Assembly: GCF_013306565.1 (NCBI RefSeq)
Contig: NZ_PZPO01000001.1
Coordinates: 992,001-1,056,000 of the forward strand
Direction of reading: 5' to 3'
Length of the DNA: 64,000 nucleotides
Source of the DNA: Hyphomicrobium sulfonivorans
Lineage (GTDB): Bacteria > Pseudomonadota > Alphaproteobacteria > Rhizobiales > Hyphomicrobiaceae
In this document: one piece after another, positions 27,923 to 35,741 of the stretch
How the letters are laid out: each line of letters opens with the position of its first letter
Numbering within the stretch: the first letter of the stretch is position 1
Translations under genes and position numbers: made by a program
The notes under the pieces: model-generated
The model's database searches: none
What the model saw: the letters and a program-made list of their open reading frames with translations, nothing else
What the model was told of the DNA's origin: nothing

Positions 27923-28316
27923 AGATTATCCTCCGTAATATGAAGAGGATATGGGGGCTGCCGAATGCCATTACAACGCAGCCCCCTACCGTTTCCGGTT
28001 GCCAATGTCTGGCGATGCCGCTCGCCTCAGCATCCGCGAGACGCCTTCACGCGGCCCGGTGATCGCCCCTTACAAGCCCTTCGACGCGTCTTTCAGGGCC
28101 GCGCCAGATGCTACGCAAGTCCACCGCCACCACATGCCGTCAACAGCGGGCCGATGCGGCTGACGCTGTGAATGCCTTCCGCTGCCAACATGCTGATGCG
28201 GACGACGACAACGACGCGGTGAATGTCCGGCGCGGCGGTGCTGCATAGCCTGACTTTTAGGGTATACCTTTACCGAACCGCGCTTAAAGGTGGTTCGATA
28301 ATTGCCTTTGACAACC
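27923..28316. other. Island interval with a strong hairpin, no clear gene
   Basis: Inverted repeat GGGGGCTGC (27953-27961) / GCAGCCCCC (27978-27986) forms a 9-bp stem with a 16-nt loop and no T-run on either strand. Several short frames (such as 27951-28163 plus) lack ribosome-binding sites and overlap one another, so I do not call a gene. Confidence 0.5.
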
Positions 28317-28368
28317 CATAACGAACCGATCATTATGAGACCACTCATAACGAACCGAGGGGTCTCAT
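28317..28368. promoter_or_regulatory. Probable resolvase binding / autoregulatory site
   Basis: Directly before the second recombinase gene is a 13-bp direct repeat CATAACGAACCGA (28317-28329 and 28346-28358). It interleaves with an inverted repeat ATGAGACC (28335-28342) / GGTCTCAT (28361-28368). A further GAACCG at 28275 and an inverted GGTTCG at 28292 extend the cluster. The layout suits a res site or operator for the adjacent enzyme; this is inferred from position. Confidence 0.6.
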
Positions 28369-28370
28369 TC

Positions 28371-28997
28371 ATGTTTGTTCGCGCTTATCTTCGCGCCTCC
28401 ACGAAAGAGCAGGACGCCAGCCGCGCCCGTGCCGACCTAGAAGCCTTCGCCGCCGACCGTGGCTTGAAGATTGCGGCCACCTACGTGGAGAATGAAAGCG
28501 GTGCATCACTCCAACGTCCTGAGCTATTCAGGCTCTTGGCCGATAGCCGTCCCGGCGACGTGCTTTTAATTGAGCAGGTAGACCGCCTATCCCGCCTTAA
28601 CGCCGCCGACTGGGAGCGTCTTCGCACTGAGATACGCCAACGCCAGATGAAGGTCGTCGCGCTCGATCTTCCGACCTCTTGGCAGCTCGCCGCAGCCCAT
28701 GCCGACGACTTCACGGCCCGCATGGCGGAAGCCATCAACGGAATGCTTCTCGACATGCTCGCCGCGATAGCCCGCAAGGACTATGAAGACCGCCGCCGCC
28801 GACAGGCTCAAGGAATTGAGAAGGCCAAGGCCAACGGCGTCTATGCCGGTCGCCCCGAGGATACGAAGCGCAACGCCGCCATTCAGGGGATGCTTCAGGC
28901 TGGCCAGAGTTGGAGCAGTATCATCGACGCCACCGGGTGTTCGCGGTCAACGCTCGCACGGCTCTCTAGGAGGCTCGCGGAAGGTGATGGCGCGTAG
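28371..28997 (+). CDS. Resolvase/invertase-type serine recombinase
   Basis: A 208-aa small serine recombinase with catalytic Ser in VRAYLRASTKEQDASRAR, then LLIEQVDRLSRLNAADWERL and a long E-helix region (IARKDYEDRRRRQAQGIEKA). The C-terminal helix-turn-helix is GQSWSSIIDATGCSRSTLAR. ATG 28371 is chosen because the catalytic domain starts at once. The frame is open to 28302, but that would run through the repeat-containing upstream site. It probably resolves or inverts DNA at the repeats just upstream. An intrinsic terminator follows at 29047. Confidence 0.9.
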   Translation: MFVRAYLRASTKEQDASRARADLEAFAADRGLKIAATYVENESGASLQRPELFRLLADSRPGDVLLIEQVDRLSRLNAADWERLRTEIRQRQMKVVALDLPTSWQLAAAHADDFTARMAEAINGMLLDMLAAIARKDYEDRRRRQAQGIEKAKANGVYAGRPEDTKRNAAIQGMLQAGQSWSSIIDATGCSRSTLARLSRRLAEGDGA

Positions 28998-29046
28998 CCT
29001 TAGAGCGCGTTGCTCGTGCCCCGTGAAGGGCACCGCTGAAATGCTG

Positions 29047-29074
29047 AAAGGGCGTCCGTTCAAGACGCCCTTTT
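29047..29074 (+). terminator. Intrinsic terminator after the small recombinase
   Basis: AAAGGGCGTC at 29047-29056 pairs with GACGCCCTTT at 29064-29073 around a 7-nt loop, ending in TTTT. Confidence 0.88.
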
Positions 29075-29105
29075 CGTTTGCCGCCAACGCCGGTAACGGC
29101 TGGCG

Positions 29106-29519
29106 CTACAGCAGGTCATTGCGTTTGATGATCTCGCGGCGGTGGTGCCACGGCATCTTCCGGGCAGAGTGAGCGCCGTGCAAGCAACCCCCTTCACGCC
29201 CGTCAGAAGGCCCTAGCCGCCACGCTATAGGCCTTCCCGGTCGATCTGCCGTGCCCTGAAAGGTGATCCTCAGTTCGTATTCGCGTGACAGTGCGCGGCG
29301 AACCCACGGGGCTGCCTCGTTCCAATCAGCGAAGTCAAACTCAAGCCCGGCAAAGCTCGCCCGCACACCGATGGCATCGCTGTACAGGAATATGTCGAAG
29401 CCTTCGGGTGTCGCTGCACGGATATTGACGGTGACGCTATCGCCGTAGGCACCTGAAATGACTTGCTCAATAAGAAAACGGTCTGACGGCGCGGCTGTCA
29501 GCGCCACAATATGCTTCAT
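29106..29519 (-). CDS. Hypothetical island protein
   Basis: A 137-aa protein of unknown family starting MKHIVALTAAPSDRFLIEQV. A segment with alternating hydrophobic residues (DSVTVNIRAATPEGFDIFLY, DAIGVRASFAGLEFDFADW) suggests a beta-rich domain, followed by a basic tail rich in His and Arg (GAHSARKMPWHHRREIIKRN). GGGAG about 9 nt before the ATG supports the start. There is no signal peptide. Confidence 0.5.
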   Translation of the reverse strand: MKHIVALTAAPSDRFLIEQVISGAYGDSVTVNIRAATPEGFDIFLYSDAIGVRASFAGLEFDFADWNEAAPWVRRALSREYELRITFQGTADRPGRPIAWRLGPSDGREGGCLHGAHSARKMPWHHRREIIKRNDLL

Positions 29520-29554
29520 GAAAATGGCTCCCGCTATCGTTTAGAACGCATGAA

Positions 29555-29579
29555 GCCAGCCCCGTTGTAAAGGGCTGGC
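29555..29579 (-). terminator. Hairpin after the beta-barrel gene (weak terminator)
   Basis: GCCAGCCC (29555-29562) pairs with GGGCTGGC (29572-29579). It lies 30 nt past the stop of the leftward outer-membrane protein gene, but no T-run follows on that strand, so termination is uncertain. Confidence 0.4.
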
Positions 29580-29609
29580 CTGTTGCTTCCTGCGACGATG
29601 CCAAGAGGC

Positions 29610-30398
29610 TTACTTTAGCGAGACCGGATCGGCGTGACGGTCGCCGCCGAAGCGGTAGTTAACGCCGATGCGAACCGTGTCCACTTCGTGTTGAATGCGC
29701 GGGGCGCTCAACGCCTTGCCTGATGGCGTCACGCCAAGGTCGTAGCTCTGCGCGTCGAAGTCATAGCGCAGATACTCGGCGCGGATCGACCAGTTGTTGT
29801 CAATCGCAGCCTCGACGCCACCACCGTAAACCCAACCCGTCACCGTCTCATCGGCTTTGTTGCTGTAGGGTGAAAACCCGTTGGCCGCGTTACAGTGACC
29901 AGCGGCCACGGCTGCCGGATCGGGGCACGACTGACTAAAGCCGCTGCGGCCCCATGCCCAGCCAGCGGTTGCGTAGGGAAGGATACGGCCGAAGGAATAG
30001 CCAAGGCGTCCACGGATGCTGCCGAGGCCAGTAATCTCATGCGACTGCATGATGTAGTTACCGTCGCGTAGCCCTTGCTCCAAGTGAGCGAATGAATAGT
30101 CAGCTTCTACGCCGATCACGATGCTGGTGAGCTGGACGTTGTAGCCGATCTGGCCGCCGACGAGGCCGCCCTCCATATCAGGACGCGGCGGACCGCAGTG
30201 CTGGCCGGGACCGAATGCATTGGAGCAGGTGGCAGGTGGTGCAACGTAGGGATTTGCGCCGGGGAAGTCAGTATCCGCCCAGCTATAGCCGCCATGGGCA
30301 CCGACATAAAGGCCCGACCAGTTATAGCCTTGAGCCACGGCGGGAGACGAGACGAGAACGGCCGCAACGGCGGCACCTAAAACGCGAATACGCAACAT
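29610..30398 (-). CDS. Outer-membrane beta-barrel protein (Omp25/31-like)
   Basis: A 262-aa exported protein. The signal peptide MLRIRVLGAAVAAVLVSSPAVA precedes QGYNWSGLYVGAHGGYSWAD, the standard opening of alphaproteobacterial Omp25/31-type eight-stranded barrels. Later strands include GGLVGGQIGYNVQLTSIVIG, IRGRLGYSFGRILPYATAGW and the C-terminal TVRIGVNYRFGG. Two internal Cys pairs lie in surface-loop regions. ATG 30398 has GGAG 7 nt upstream. Carriage on an island is notable because it would change the cell surface. Confidence 0.88.
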   Translation of the reverse strand: MLRIRVLGAAVAAVLVSSPAVAQGYNWSGLYVGAHGGYSWADTDFPGANPYVAPPATCSNAFGPGQHCGPPRPDMEGGLVGGQIGYNVQLTSIVIGVEADYSFAHLEQGLRDGNYIMQSHEITGLGSIRGRLGYSFGRILPYATAGWAWGRSGFSQSCPDPAAVAAGHCNAANGFSPYSNKADETVTGWVYGGGVEAAIDNNWSIRAEYLRYDFDAQSYDLGVTPSGKALSAPRIQHEVDTVRIGVNYRFGGDRHADPVSLK

Positions 30399-30617
30399 TA
30401 CGCAACTCCAAATAAACGCACACTGCAACACTGGCTCTAATAGTCAGCCAGAGGAGGAAAGTTGCAACGTCAAACGCGACGTAGTTCTCAGGATGCGTCA
30501 AAGGTGTGACATTTATCGCACGAAGGGTGCTTGGTACGGCGGGCCGGAAGCCCGCACCGCAATTAAGCGATACGGGCCTCTTGTAGTCGTTAGGCTCGGC
30601 CGTTCGCCGTGCTCCGC

Positions 30618-30875
30618 TTAGCAGTACCGCGCGGCCTCAAGCGCCCATACGGCGGCCGGATAGAGGCCAGCCGCAGAGTGCGGTACGCCAAGCCGGGCAG
30701 CTTCCTCATGGGCGCGGGCAGTGATCTCAGCGAACGCCGCGTCTTCATCGGGGGCGAAGTCCATAGCACCGGCAGCATACAGCGCAACGAACTGCCGTGC
30801 TGTGATGGGCGATGTAAGAGCGGAGCACTTGGCAAAGTCTGCGGCAGTCGTGGCGTTGTCGAGATTGGTCAACAT
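30618..30875 (-). CDS. Small hypothetical island protein
   Basis: An 85-aa Ala-rich soluble protein starting MLTNLDNATTAADFAKCSAL. The helical core ITARQFVALYAAGAMDFAPD and AAFAEITARAHEEAARLGVP has the look of a small helical domain. AGGGGA about 9 nt before ATG 30875 supports the start; the frame extends upstream to 30995. It follows the membrane/winged-helix gene on the same strand after about 110 bp. No family is recognised. Confidence 0.5.
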   Translation of the reverse strand: MLTNLDNATTAADFAKCSALTSPITARQFVALYAAGAMDFAPDEDAAFAEITARAHEEAARLGVPHSAAGLYPAAVWALEAARYC

Positions 30876-30984
30876 GGTCGTGTCCCCTTGGTTTGGTGGC
30901 CGGTGTGGCCGGATGAAACGTGAAGGCGTCCGTTTGCGCCTCAGTGTTTTTGTCGTCGGCGGTGACGAAGCGGCAGAAGCCGCA

Positions 30985-32136
30985 TCACGCGACAAGACGA
31001 AGCTCGGTGCCCGTGGGTGCCGTGCTCAGCGCAATGACACCGGCAGCAGCGAGGGCGTGAAGCGTCCGGTTGAGTTCGCTGGTGGATGTTCCGAGCGCCT
31101 TAGCAAGACCTCGCTGGCCCGTGCGGATCGCCCCGCCGTGTTCCTTCAAGTGTTCCAGCAGGGTGTCTTTCAGTGCACCGGCAGGGGCACCGTCCGGCTG
31201 TGCCGATGATGCCTCGGAAACGGCCCTTTGCGCGGCGTCTTCGGCTGGGGCTGGTACAGTACCGAGCGGCGGAAGATCGGACGCAATAGCCTCAGCAGCG
31301 CCCTTGAGGGCCGTCCTAGAGACGCTGTCCGGGACACCTTTGGGACGGCTTGGAACGGGGTGCGTACCGCCCGCGAGAAGGACGGCGAACGATGAGCCAA
31401 TCTCAAGGGCCAGCACCGGCACCAGTGCCAGCCAACGGGACAGCTCGGCGGCGTCGGCGTCAACGCCAAGCGCACCCAGGTACGTCACCAATGCAGCAGC
31501 GGCGGGATCGGCGTCGGTCGCTAGCGGTGCTGATGCAAGGTCGCTTTCGGCGGCTGCAAGGGCCGTCTGCAATTCCGTGCGGCGGGCCGTCGTCGCGGCT
31601 TCGGCGGTGAGCGCTGCAATCTCTCCGCAAACCTTCCGCGAGACCTTGCCGAACGCCTTGGAGCCAGTGTCGTCACATGGCGCAAGTCTCGGCGTCGTCT
31701 TGAGCCGCGCGATCTCCGCTTCAAGGGCCGCTATAGGGCGCGTTACGGGCAACGTAGCAAGTTCGTGACGGGCAGCGTCATAGCGAGCCTTGGCGGCGTC
31801 GGCGGCGATGGCAGCTTGTGAGCGTGTTGCGGAGGCATCGGCACGGGACGCCGCCATCAGCGATAGCTCGGCGGTCAGGCTGTAGGTGACGGCGACGACG
31901 CCGAGAACCGCAAGGGCCGCAGCACGGATCGGAGACCATGAGCGCAGAGCGGTGAACACGCCTTCAATCGCGAAAGGCTTCGCCGCTTCGAGCCCGATCG
32001 CCATGCAGACTGACAACGCGCCAATGACCGGGCCGTGATGATTGCCCGTGGTCCATGCGTAGAACGCACCGAAGCCAGCCGAAGCGGCGATGAGCGCGGC
32101 GGCTGATGCCGTGGTGGCAATGCGTTGAACCGTCAT
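30985..32136 (-). CDS. Membrane protein with coiled coil and C-terminal winged-helix-like domain
   Basis: A 383-aa protein. Residues 1-100 contain about three membrane helices (ASAAALIAASAGFGAFYAW, PVIGALSVCMAIGLEAAKPF, AAALAVLGVVAVTYSLTAEL). Residues 100-220 are an Ala-rich coiled coil with a Cys pair (APCDDTG, KVCGEIA). A fourth helix (LVPVLALEIGSSFAVLLAGG) precedes a Pro/Ala linker, and residues 320-383 read as a winged helix (GGAIRTGQRGLAKALGTSTS, ELNRTLHALAAAGVI). GGGGGAA precedes ATG 32136. It may link DNA to the membrane, but function is unknown. Its start is only about 67 bp from the right attachment site. Confidence 0.75.
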   Translation of the reverse strand: MTVQRIATTASAAALIAASAGFGAFYAWTTGNHHGPVIGALSVCMAIGLEAAKPFAIEGVFTALRSWSPIRAAALAVLGVVAVTYSLTAELSLMAASRADASATRSQAAIAADAAKARYDAARHELATLPVTRPIAALEAEIARLKTTPRLAPCDDTGSKAFGKVSRKVCGEIAALTAEAATTARRTELQTALAAAESDLASAPLATDADPAAAALVTYLGALGVDADAAELSRWLALVPVLALEIGSSFAVLLAGGTHPVPSRPKGVPDSVSRTALKGAAEAIASDLPPLGTVPAPAEDAAQRAVSEASSAQPDGAPAGALKDTLLEHLKEHGGAIRTGQRGLAKALGTSTSELNRTLHALAAAGVIALSTAPTGTELRLVA

Positions 32137-32182
32137 GGCTTCCCCCTAGAAGCGTCGGCGGCGACTTTTCACCGGCTCCCTG

Positions 32183-32220
32183 GGGTCCAATGTATTTCAC
32201 ATTAGCAGGTTGTGGCCGCC
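32183..32220. other. Right attachment site (hybrid attP/attB)
   Basis: Island arm GGGTCCAATGTATTTCACAT (32183-32202), then T, then core AG (32204-32205), then host comM sequence CAGGTTGTGGCCGCC. The T at 32203 differs from the C at 24220. If the intact comM codon is CTG this places the crossover just right of that base, agreeing with the dyad centre. The reconstructed attB has outer GGCGG/CCGCC arms. Confidence 0.8.
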
Positions 32221-32844
32221 TGCTGCGGCGACCTCCAGCGCCCGCTTGGCGCTTTCCTGCCCCCGCACATCGGCCAGATCGGGCTGTAACGTCGTGGGCG
32301 AGCTTAGTGCTGGCTTCGGGCGTGCCAGCACCTGTTGGCCTTTGAAATGATTGACCAGCGAGAGAAGATGAGGGGCGGCGATGATGTCGATATCTTCTCC
32401 GGCCCAGGCGGCTTCCGGGCCGCATTCTGCGGGACAGATGAGGCCCTTGCGCATTGCATTGGCGCCGATCGCGGCAGGCAGAGCGCCGGGTACCGCCCGG
32501 ATGGAGCCATCAAGCGCCAGTTCCCCGATGGCAGTGAAGCCGGCGATGGCCTCGGGTGATAAGGCGCCCATGGCCACCATCATCGCCAGCAGGATCGGCA
32601 GATCGAACTGGCTGCCTTCCTTAGGCAGATCGGCGGGCGCGAGGTTCACCGTGACGTGCTTGAAAGGCAGGCCAAGCCCTACGGCATGCAGCGCGTTGCG
32701 TACGCGCTCGGAACTTTCAGCTACCGCCTTGTCTGGCAGGCCGACGATGACCAGCGCGGCACGACCGGGCGTGATGCGCACCTGCACTTCCACGGCGCGC
32801 GCCTCGATACCAACGAATGCCAGCGTGGAAATATGCCCGTACAT
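32197..32844 (-). pseudogene. comM: comM 5' half, truncated by the island
   Basis: The N-terminal 215 residues of ComM: MYGHISTLAFVGIEARAVEV, ALVIVGLPDKAVAESSERVR, VTVNLAPADLPKEGSQFDLP, GELALDGSIRAVPGALPAAI and DVRGQESAKRALEVAAAGGH, ending NLLM. This is the Lon-like domain plus the entry to the AAA+ module. The TGA stop at 32197-32199 is island sequence directly after the junction codon, so translation ends exactly where Walker A should begin. The native start and promoter are retained. Confidence 0.95.
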
Positions 32845-32959
32845 GCTGCCCCCGGTGCCGACCCAACTTCGCGGGGGCGGTCAGCGCCGCCGACGAAGTG
32901 TCAAGCCGATGCAACCTTAGCGTGGGGATGCCGGGCGTCAAGAACAATATGAGAACAAA

Positions 32960-33319
32960 TTACCGGATGCTGGCGGTTGTGGTTGGCGGACCGCATCGGT
33001 CTTTCGCCACGCCGGCGAGGTATTCATTCCGTTGCGAGAGAGCCTTGCCTTCTTTGCCGGCGGCATCCTGAAAATCCATGCCGAACCAAAGGACGGGAAT
33101 TACGAGCCCGGCAACACCAGCGGCGACATTCTGTGTTACCTTCCAGCCCTCTTCGGTAGCCAGATCGGTCATGCGCTGATTATTGGATTTGATCTCAGCA
33201 ACGATCTGTTCTCAGTTCAGTTGCTGATCACTAACCTGAACGACCTGCACGAGTTCAGGTGCACGGCCTGCGCAACCCGCGATGACCACGGTAAGCACTA
33301 AAAGAACGTTGCCTCGCAT
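32960..33319 (-). pseudogene. Lipoprotein gene with an in-frame TGA at codon 36
   Basis: AGGAG 6 nt before ATG 33319 opens a lipoprotein (MRGNVLLVLTVVIAGCAGRA, lipobox IAGC with Cys16). The frame meets TGA at 33214-33212 after VQVSDQQLN, then continues in the same frame as EQIVAEIKSNNQRMTDLATE, EGWKVTQNVAAGVAGLVIPV and LWFGMDFQDAAGKEGKALSQ to a normal stop at 32960. From memory, similar small rhizobial lipoproteins have Cys at this point, so TGC or TGT to TGA is likely. Nonsense mutation, sequencing error or recoding remain possible. 119 codons plus the TGA. Confidence 0.75.
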
Positions 33320-33438
33320 TGGAATCTCCTCAAGCAACATCTGCGAGGTGACACCAATGAAATACTCTGGCTAGACATATCGGCACACGCGTTCAGTTGA
33401 AGCGTCTGTCGTCCACAACTTTCGCGCGGGGCGTCGCG

Positions 33439-34239
33439 CTAAACCGCTGCCACCAGCGGCCGCACCGCCATCACGGTTGTGTTGTCCTGATGCGGATCGC
33501 GAATGGCTTCCACGGCGCGGATCAGCGCATTGGCCACGGCCTCGGCCCCGTCATTGGCATAGGCGGCGACGATGCGTTCGATCTCTGGCACCTCAAGCGT
33601 GTGCAGCCCATCCGATGCCAGGATGACGTAGTCGCCCTCTTCCAGCAGCAGGGGTTTGCGCGATACATCGACGAGGTCGAGTTCGTCGCCCGTTACGGCG
33701 GAGCGCAACATGTGCCTGCGCGGGTCGCTTTTTGCCTGCTCCGGCGTCATCTGGCCTTCGGCGGCCATGCGGTCCAGTTCCGGGGCGAGCGAATGATCTT
33801 CATTCAGCAGCGCGATCTCGCCACGGCGATAAAGCAGCAGCGGGCTGTCGCCGACGCTGACCCACTCAACGCCCTCATGGGTGAAAACCGCCGCCACCAG
33901 AGTGGTGCCCATGCCCGAAAGTACCGGGTTGGCATCCACCTCAGCGGCAATGGAATCGTTGGCCGATTGCAGCGACTTTATCAGCCGATCGGAGCGCGAT
34001 CCGTTGAGGTCGGTATAGGCGGCGATGAAATTCTTGCACGCCATGCGGCTGGCCAGCGCGCCAGCCGTGTGTCCGCCCATGCCATCCGCCAGCACCGCGA
34101 TGAGACGCGTAGCGCTGGCGGTCAGCGGCAACTCTGCGCTTCCGGCGCCGCGTTTATCGGCGGGCCAGAAGGCGCTGGAGTCTTCCTGATAGTCGCGCGC
34201 ACCCTTGGTTGCGCGAGCGGCATGATCGTAGGCCTGCAT
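33439..34239 (-). CDS. PP2C-family serine/threonine phosphatase
   Basis: A 266-aa Mg/Mn-dependent phosphatase. Motifs are ARDYQEDS (metal Asp), VLADGMGGHTAGALAS, SGMGTTLVAAVF, WVSVGDSPLLLYR, EEGDYVILASDGL and the C-terminal DNTTVMAV. It should reverse phosphorylation made by the divergent Ser/Thr kinase at 36098, reading the same FHA partners. Its ATG overlaps the TGA of the FHA gene by one base, so translation is coupled. Cytoplasmic; no membrane segment. Confidence 0.92.
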   Translation of the reverse strand: MQAYDHAARATKGARDYQEDSSAFWPADKRGAGSAELPLTASATRLIAVLADGMGGHTAGALASRMACKNFIAAYTDLNGSRSDRLIKSLQSANDSIAAEVDANPVLSGMGTTLVAAVFTHEGVEWVSVGDSPLLLYRRGEIALLNEDHSLAPELDRMAAEGQMTPEQAKSDPRRHMLRSAVTGDELDLVDVSRKPLLLEEGDYVILASDGLHTLEVPEIERIVAAYANDGAEAVANALIRAVEAIRDPHQDNTTVMAVRPLVAAV

Positions 34240-35105
34240 CAGTCCTTGGTATCATTGAGATCGGCCCAGTCAAACTCAGCGCCACAGAACGGCACGAAAA
34301 CGAGCTGCGTGCGCCCGATCGTGATGACGTCCATCTGGTTAAGCTCTACTGCGCCGGTCGGGCGTTGGTCATTGATCGAGACGATATTGGTCTTGGCTAG
34401 GTTCGGCACGAACAGAAACGATCGTGTCGTGGAATCATAACGGATATAGGCCTGCTCTTCCGACGAAATTGCATCGTCGCCGAAATCGAGCGGTATGCGC
34501 TGGCTGCGAGCGCGGCCCATGGTGTTGTTGCCCTCGAAGATCGGCCGGAACGCGCCCATGCCGGCGCCGCCGACAACGACCAGCCAGCCAACGACGGGAT
34601 CCTGCTCGAACTCGCCGCGCTGCACCTGTGCCTTGCCGCGTACAAGCTGGGTGCGGGGCGGTTGCGTGGTTTCGGCTGCATCAACTTTTGGGGGACCGCC
34701 GCGCACAACGCGCGTGGTGGGCGGGGTGGCGAATTCCACGTGGCGGTCAGCCTTCAGCGACGTCTGGGCTTTCACCGCGCGCGCGGCCTCGGCTGCGCTC
34801 GGGCCACTGCCGGCAGGCGCCGCAACAGCAGGTGTAGAAGCCGGATTTTGCGCGGCCAGTGTTTCGTCTTTGCTGCCGGAAGGCGAAGGAGAAGCCGCTG
34901 CCGCAATTGCTGGCGTGCCCGATCCTGAGACCGGAGCCGGGATTTGAGCCTGTACCTGCCGCAGCACCGCCGCATCGGCTTTCACCGTGACCGGAGCAGC
35001 TTCGGCAGAGCTTGTGTCGCGTTGGGTGTCGTCACGGCTCGCGGCAGCAAGAGCATCTTTCAGCGATCCGAGAAACCGTGCCGGCTTAACTCCCTGCTGT
35101 GACAT
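34239..35105 (-). CDS. FHA-domain protein with long disordered N-terminus
   Basis: A 288-aa protein. Residues 1-165 are Ala/Ser/Pro-rich and probably disordered, with several Thr/Ser that could be kinase targets (ATTRVVRGG-like and TTQPPRTQLVRG segments). Residues 175-275 form an FHA domain: GWLVVVGGAGMGAFRPIFEG, NNTMGRARSQRIPLDFGDDA, ISSEEQAYIRYDSTTRSFLF and ELNQMDVITIGRTQLVFVPF. FHA domains bind phosphothreonine, so it probably relays signals from the adjacent kinase. Confidence 0.88.
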   Translation of the reverse strand: MSQQGVKPARFLGSLKDALAAASRDDTQRDTSSAEAAPVTVKADAAVLRQVQAQIPAPVSGSGTPAIAAAASPSPSGSKDETLAAQNPASTPAVAAPAGSGPSAAEAARAVKAQTSLKADRHVEFATPPTTRVVRGGPPKVDAAETTQPPRTQLVRGKAQVQRGEFEQDPVVGWLVVVGGAGMGAFRPIFEGNNTMGRARSQRIPLDFGDDAISSEEQAYIRYDSTTRSFLFVPNLAKTNIVSINDQRPTGAVELNQMDVITIGRTQLVFVPFCGAEFDWADLNDTKD

Positions 35106-35165
35106 CGTCGTTCTCCGTTGCGTCTGAGGCTTCGTTCAACGCGTTTCGTGGTCGCTGACAACCGA

Positions 35166-35741
35166 TCAGGCCGGCTTCGCCGCAAATTTCAGTTTTGCTT
35201 CCCCGACAGCGATCGCGTCGCCCGGTTTCAACCGGGCTTCAGATACGCGCGCGCCGTTGACGAAAATGCCGTTACCTTCCTGGCCGGAAAGATCGGTGAT
35301 CAGCACCGATCCGTCGGACGTGCGCCGCGCTGCTGCGTGATAGCGATGCACGGTTTTTTCCTGCAGGCAGATGTCGTTGTCGGCTTCGCGCCCGATGCGC
35401 ACGAGGGTGCGGTCGATGGCGTAGTGCTTATCGCCGTGTTCAAGCCATGCCTGCGTTGGCCAGCTTGCGAGCCCGGTGCGTACGGTTACGGCGCGCGGCT
35501 TGGCATCGCCGCGTCGCGACGGACGCGAGATAACGATCGTTGCATCCGGCGATCTATGCTGACGGCGTAAAACTATTCCGGCGAGTGCAAGTGAGGGCAA
35601 CACGACGATGGCGACCATCACCAGCATGAGTGCCGGTGCGCTGGCATAGCTGTCGGCAAGCCAATTCATGAAGTCGCTCCAGACGTTCGCAACGACGCCC
35701 GTGGCTGCGGCTGTGCTTGCATAAAGAAGATCGCGGAGCAC
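35166..35741 (-). CDS. Membrane-anchored FHA-domain protein
   Basis: A 191-aa protein with one membrane helix (ALMLVMVAIVVLPSLALAGI) around residues 36-55 and a cytoplasmic FHA domain: HYAIDRTLVRIGREADNDIC, TVHRYHAAARRTSDGSVLI and GNGIFVNGARVSEARLKPGD. GTG 35741 (MLRDLLYAS) is my choice; the frame is open to TTG 35831 with a less natural extension. It stands first in the leftward FHA-FHA-PP2C unit, about 60 bp before the next gene, and is divergent from the kinase. Confidence 0.87.
   Translation of the reverse strand: MLRDLLYASTAAATGVVANVWSDFMNWLADSYASAPALMLVMVAIVVLPSLALAGIVLRRQHRSPDATIVISRPSRRGDAKPRAVTVRTGLASWPTQAWLEHGDKHYAIDRTLVRIGREADNDICLQEKTVHRYHAAARRTSDGSVLITDLSGQEGNGIFVNGARVSEARLKPGDAIAVGEAKLKFAAKPA

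Larger units (their letters stand above)
24221..32203. mobile_element. Integrated island of about 7.98 kb inserted in comM (serine-recombinase type)
   Basis: The two comM halves flank this segment, and the reading frame is interrupted one codon before Walker A. The ends share CAT(C/T)AGCA at 24217-24224 and 32200-32207. A large serine recombinase gene starts 68 bp inside the left end and points inward. Contents are two serine recombinases, small unknown genes, an outer-membrane beta-barrel protein and a membrane/winged-helix protein. I recognise no conjugation, capsid, terminase or replication gene, so mobility beyond excision and integration would need a helper. The core dinucleotide AG is inferred from the dyad geometry. 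Confidence 0.92.

Noticed and set aside
28098-28250. Possible 46-aa peptide in the interval before the small recombinase
   Set aside because: No ribosome-binding site and low-complexity Asp/Ala composition; competing frames overlap it.
24221-32203. Prophage or conjugative element
   Set aside because: No terminase, capsid, portal, lysis, relaxase or mating-pair gene is recognisable; the evidence supports only a serine-recombinase island.
33212-33214. Selenocysteine codon
   Set aside because: The UGA lies in a small lipoprotein without a redox motif, and I see no convincing SECIS hairpin immediately after it; a nonsense change is simpler.
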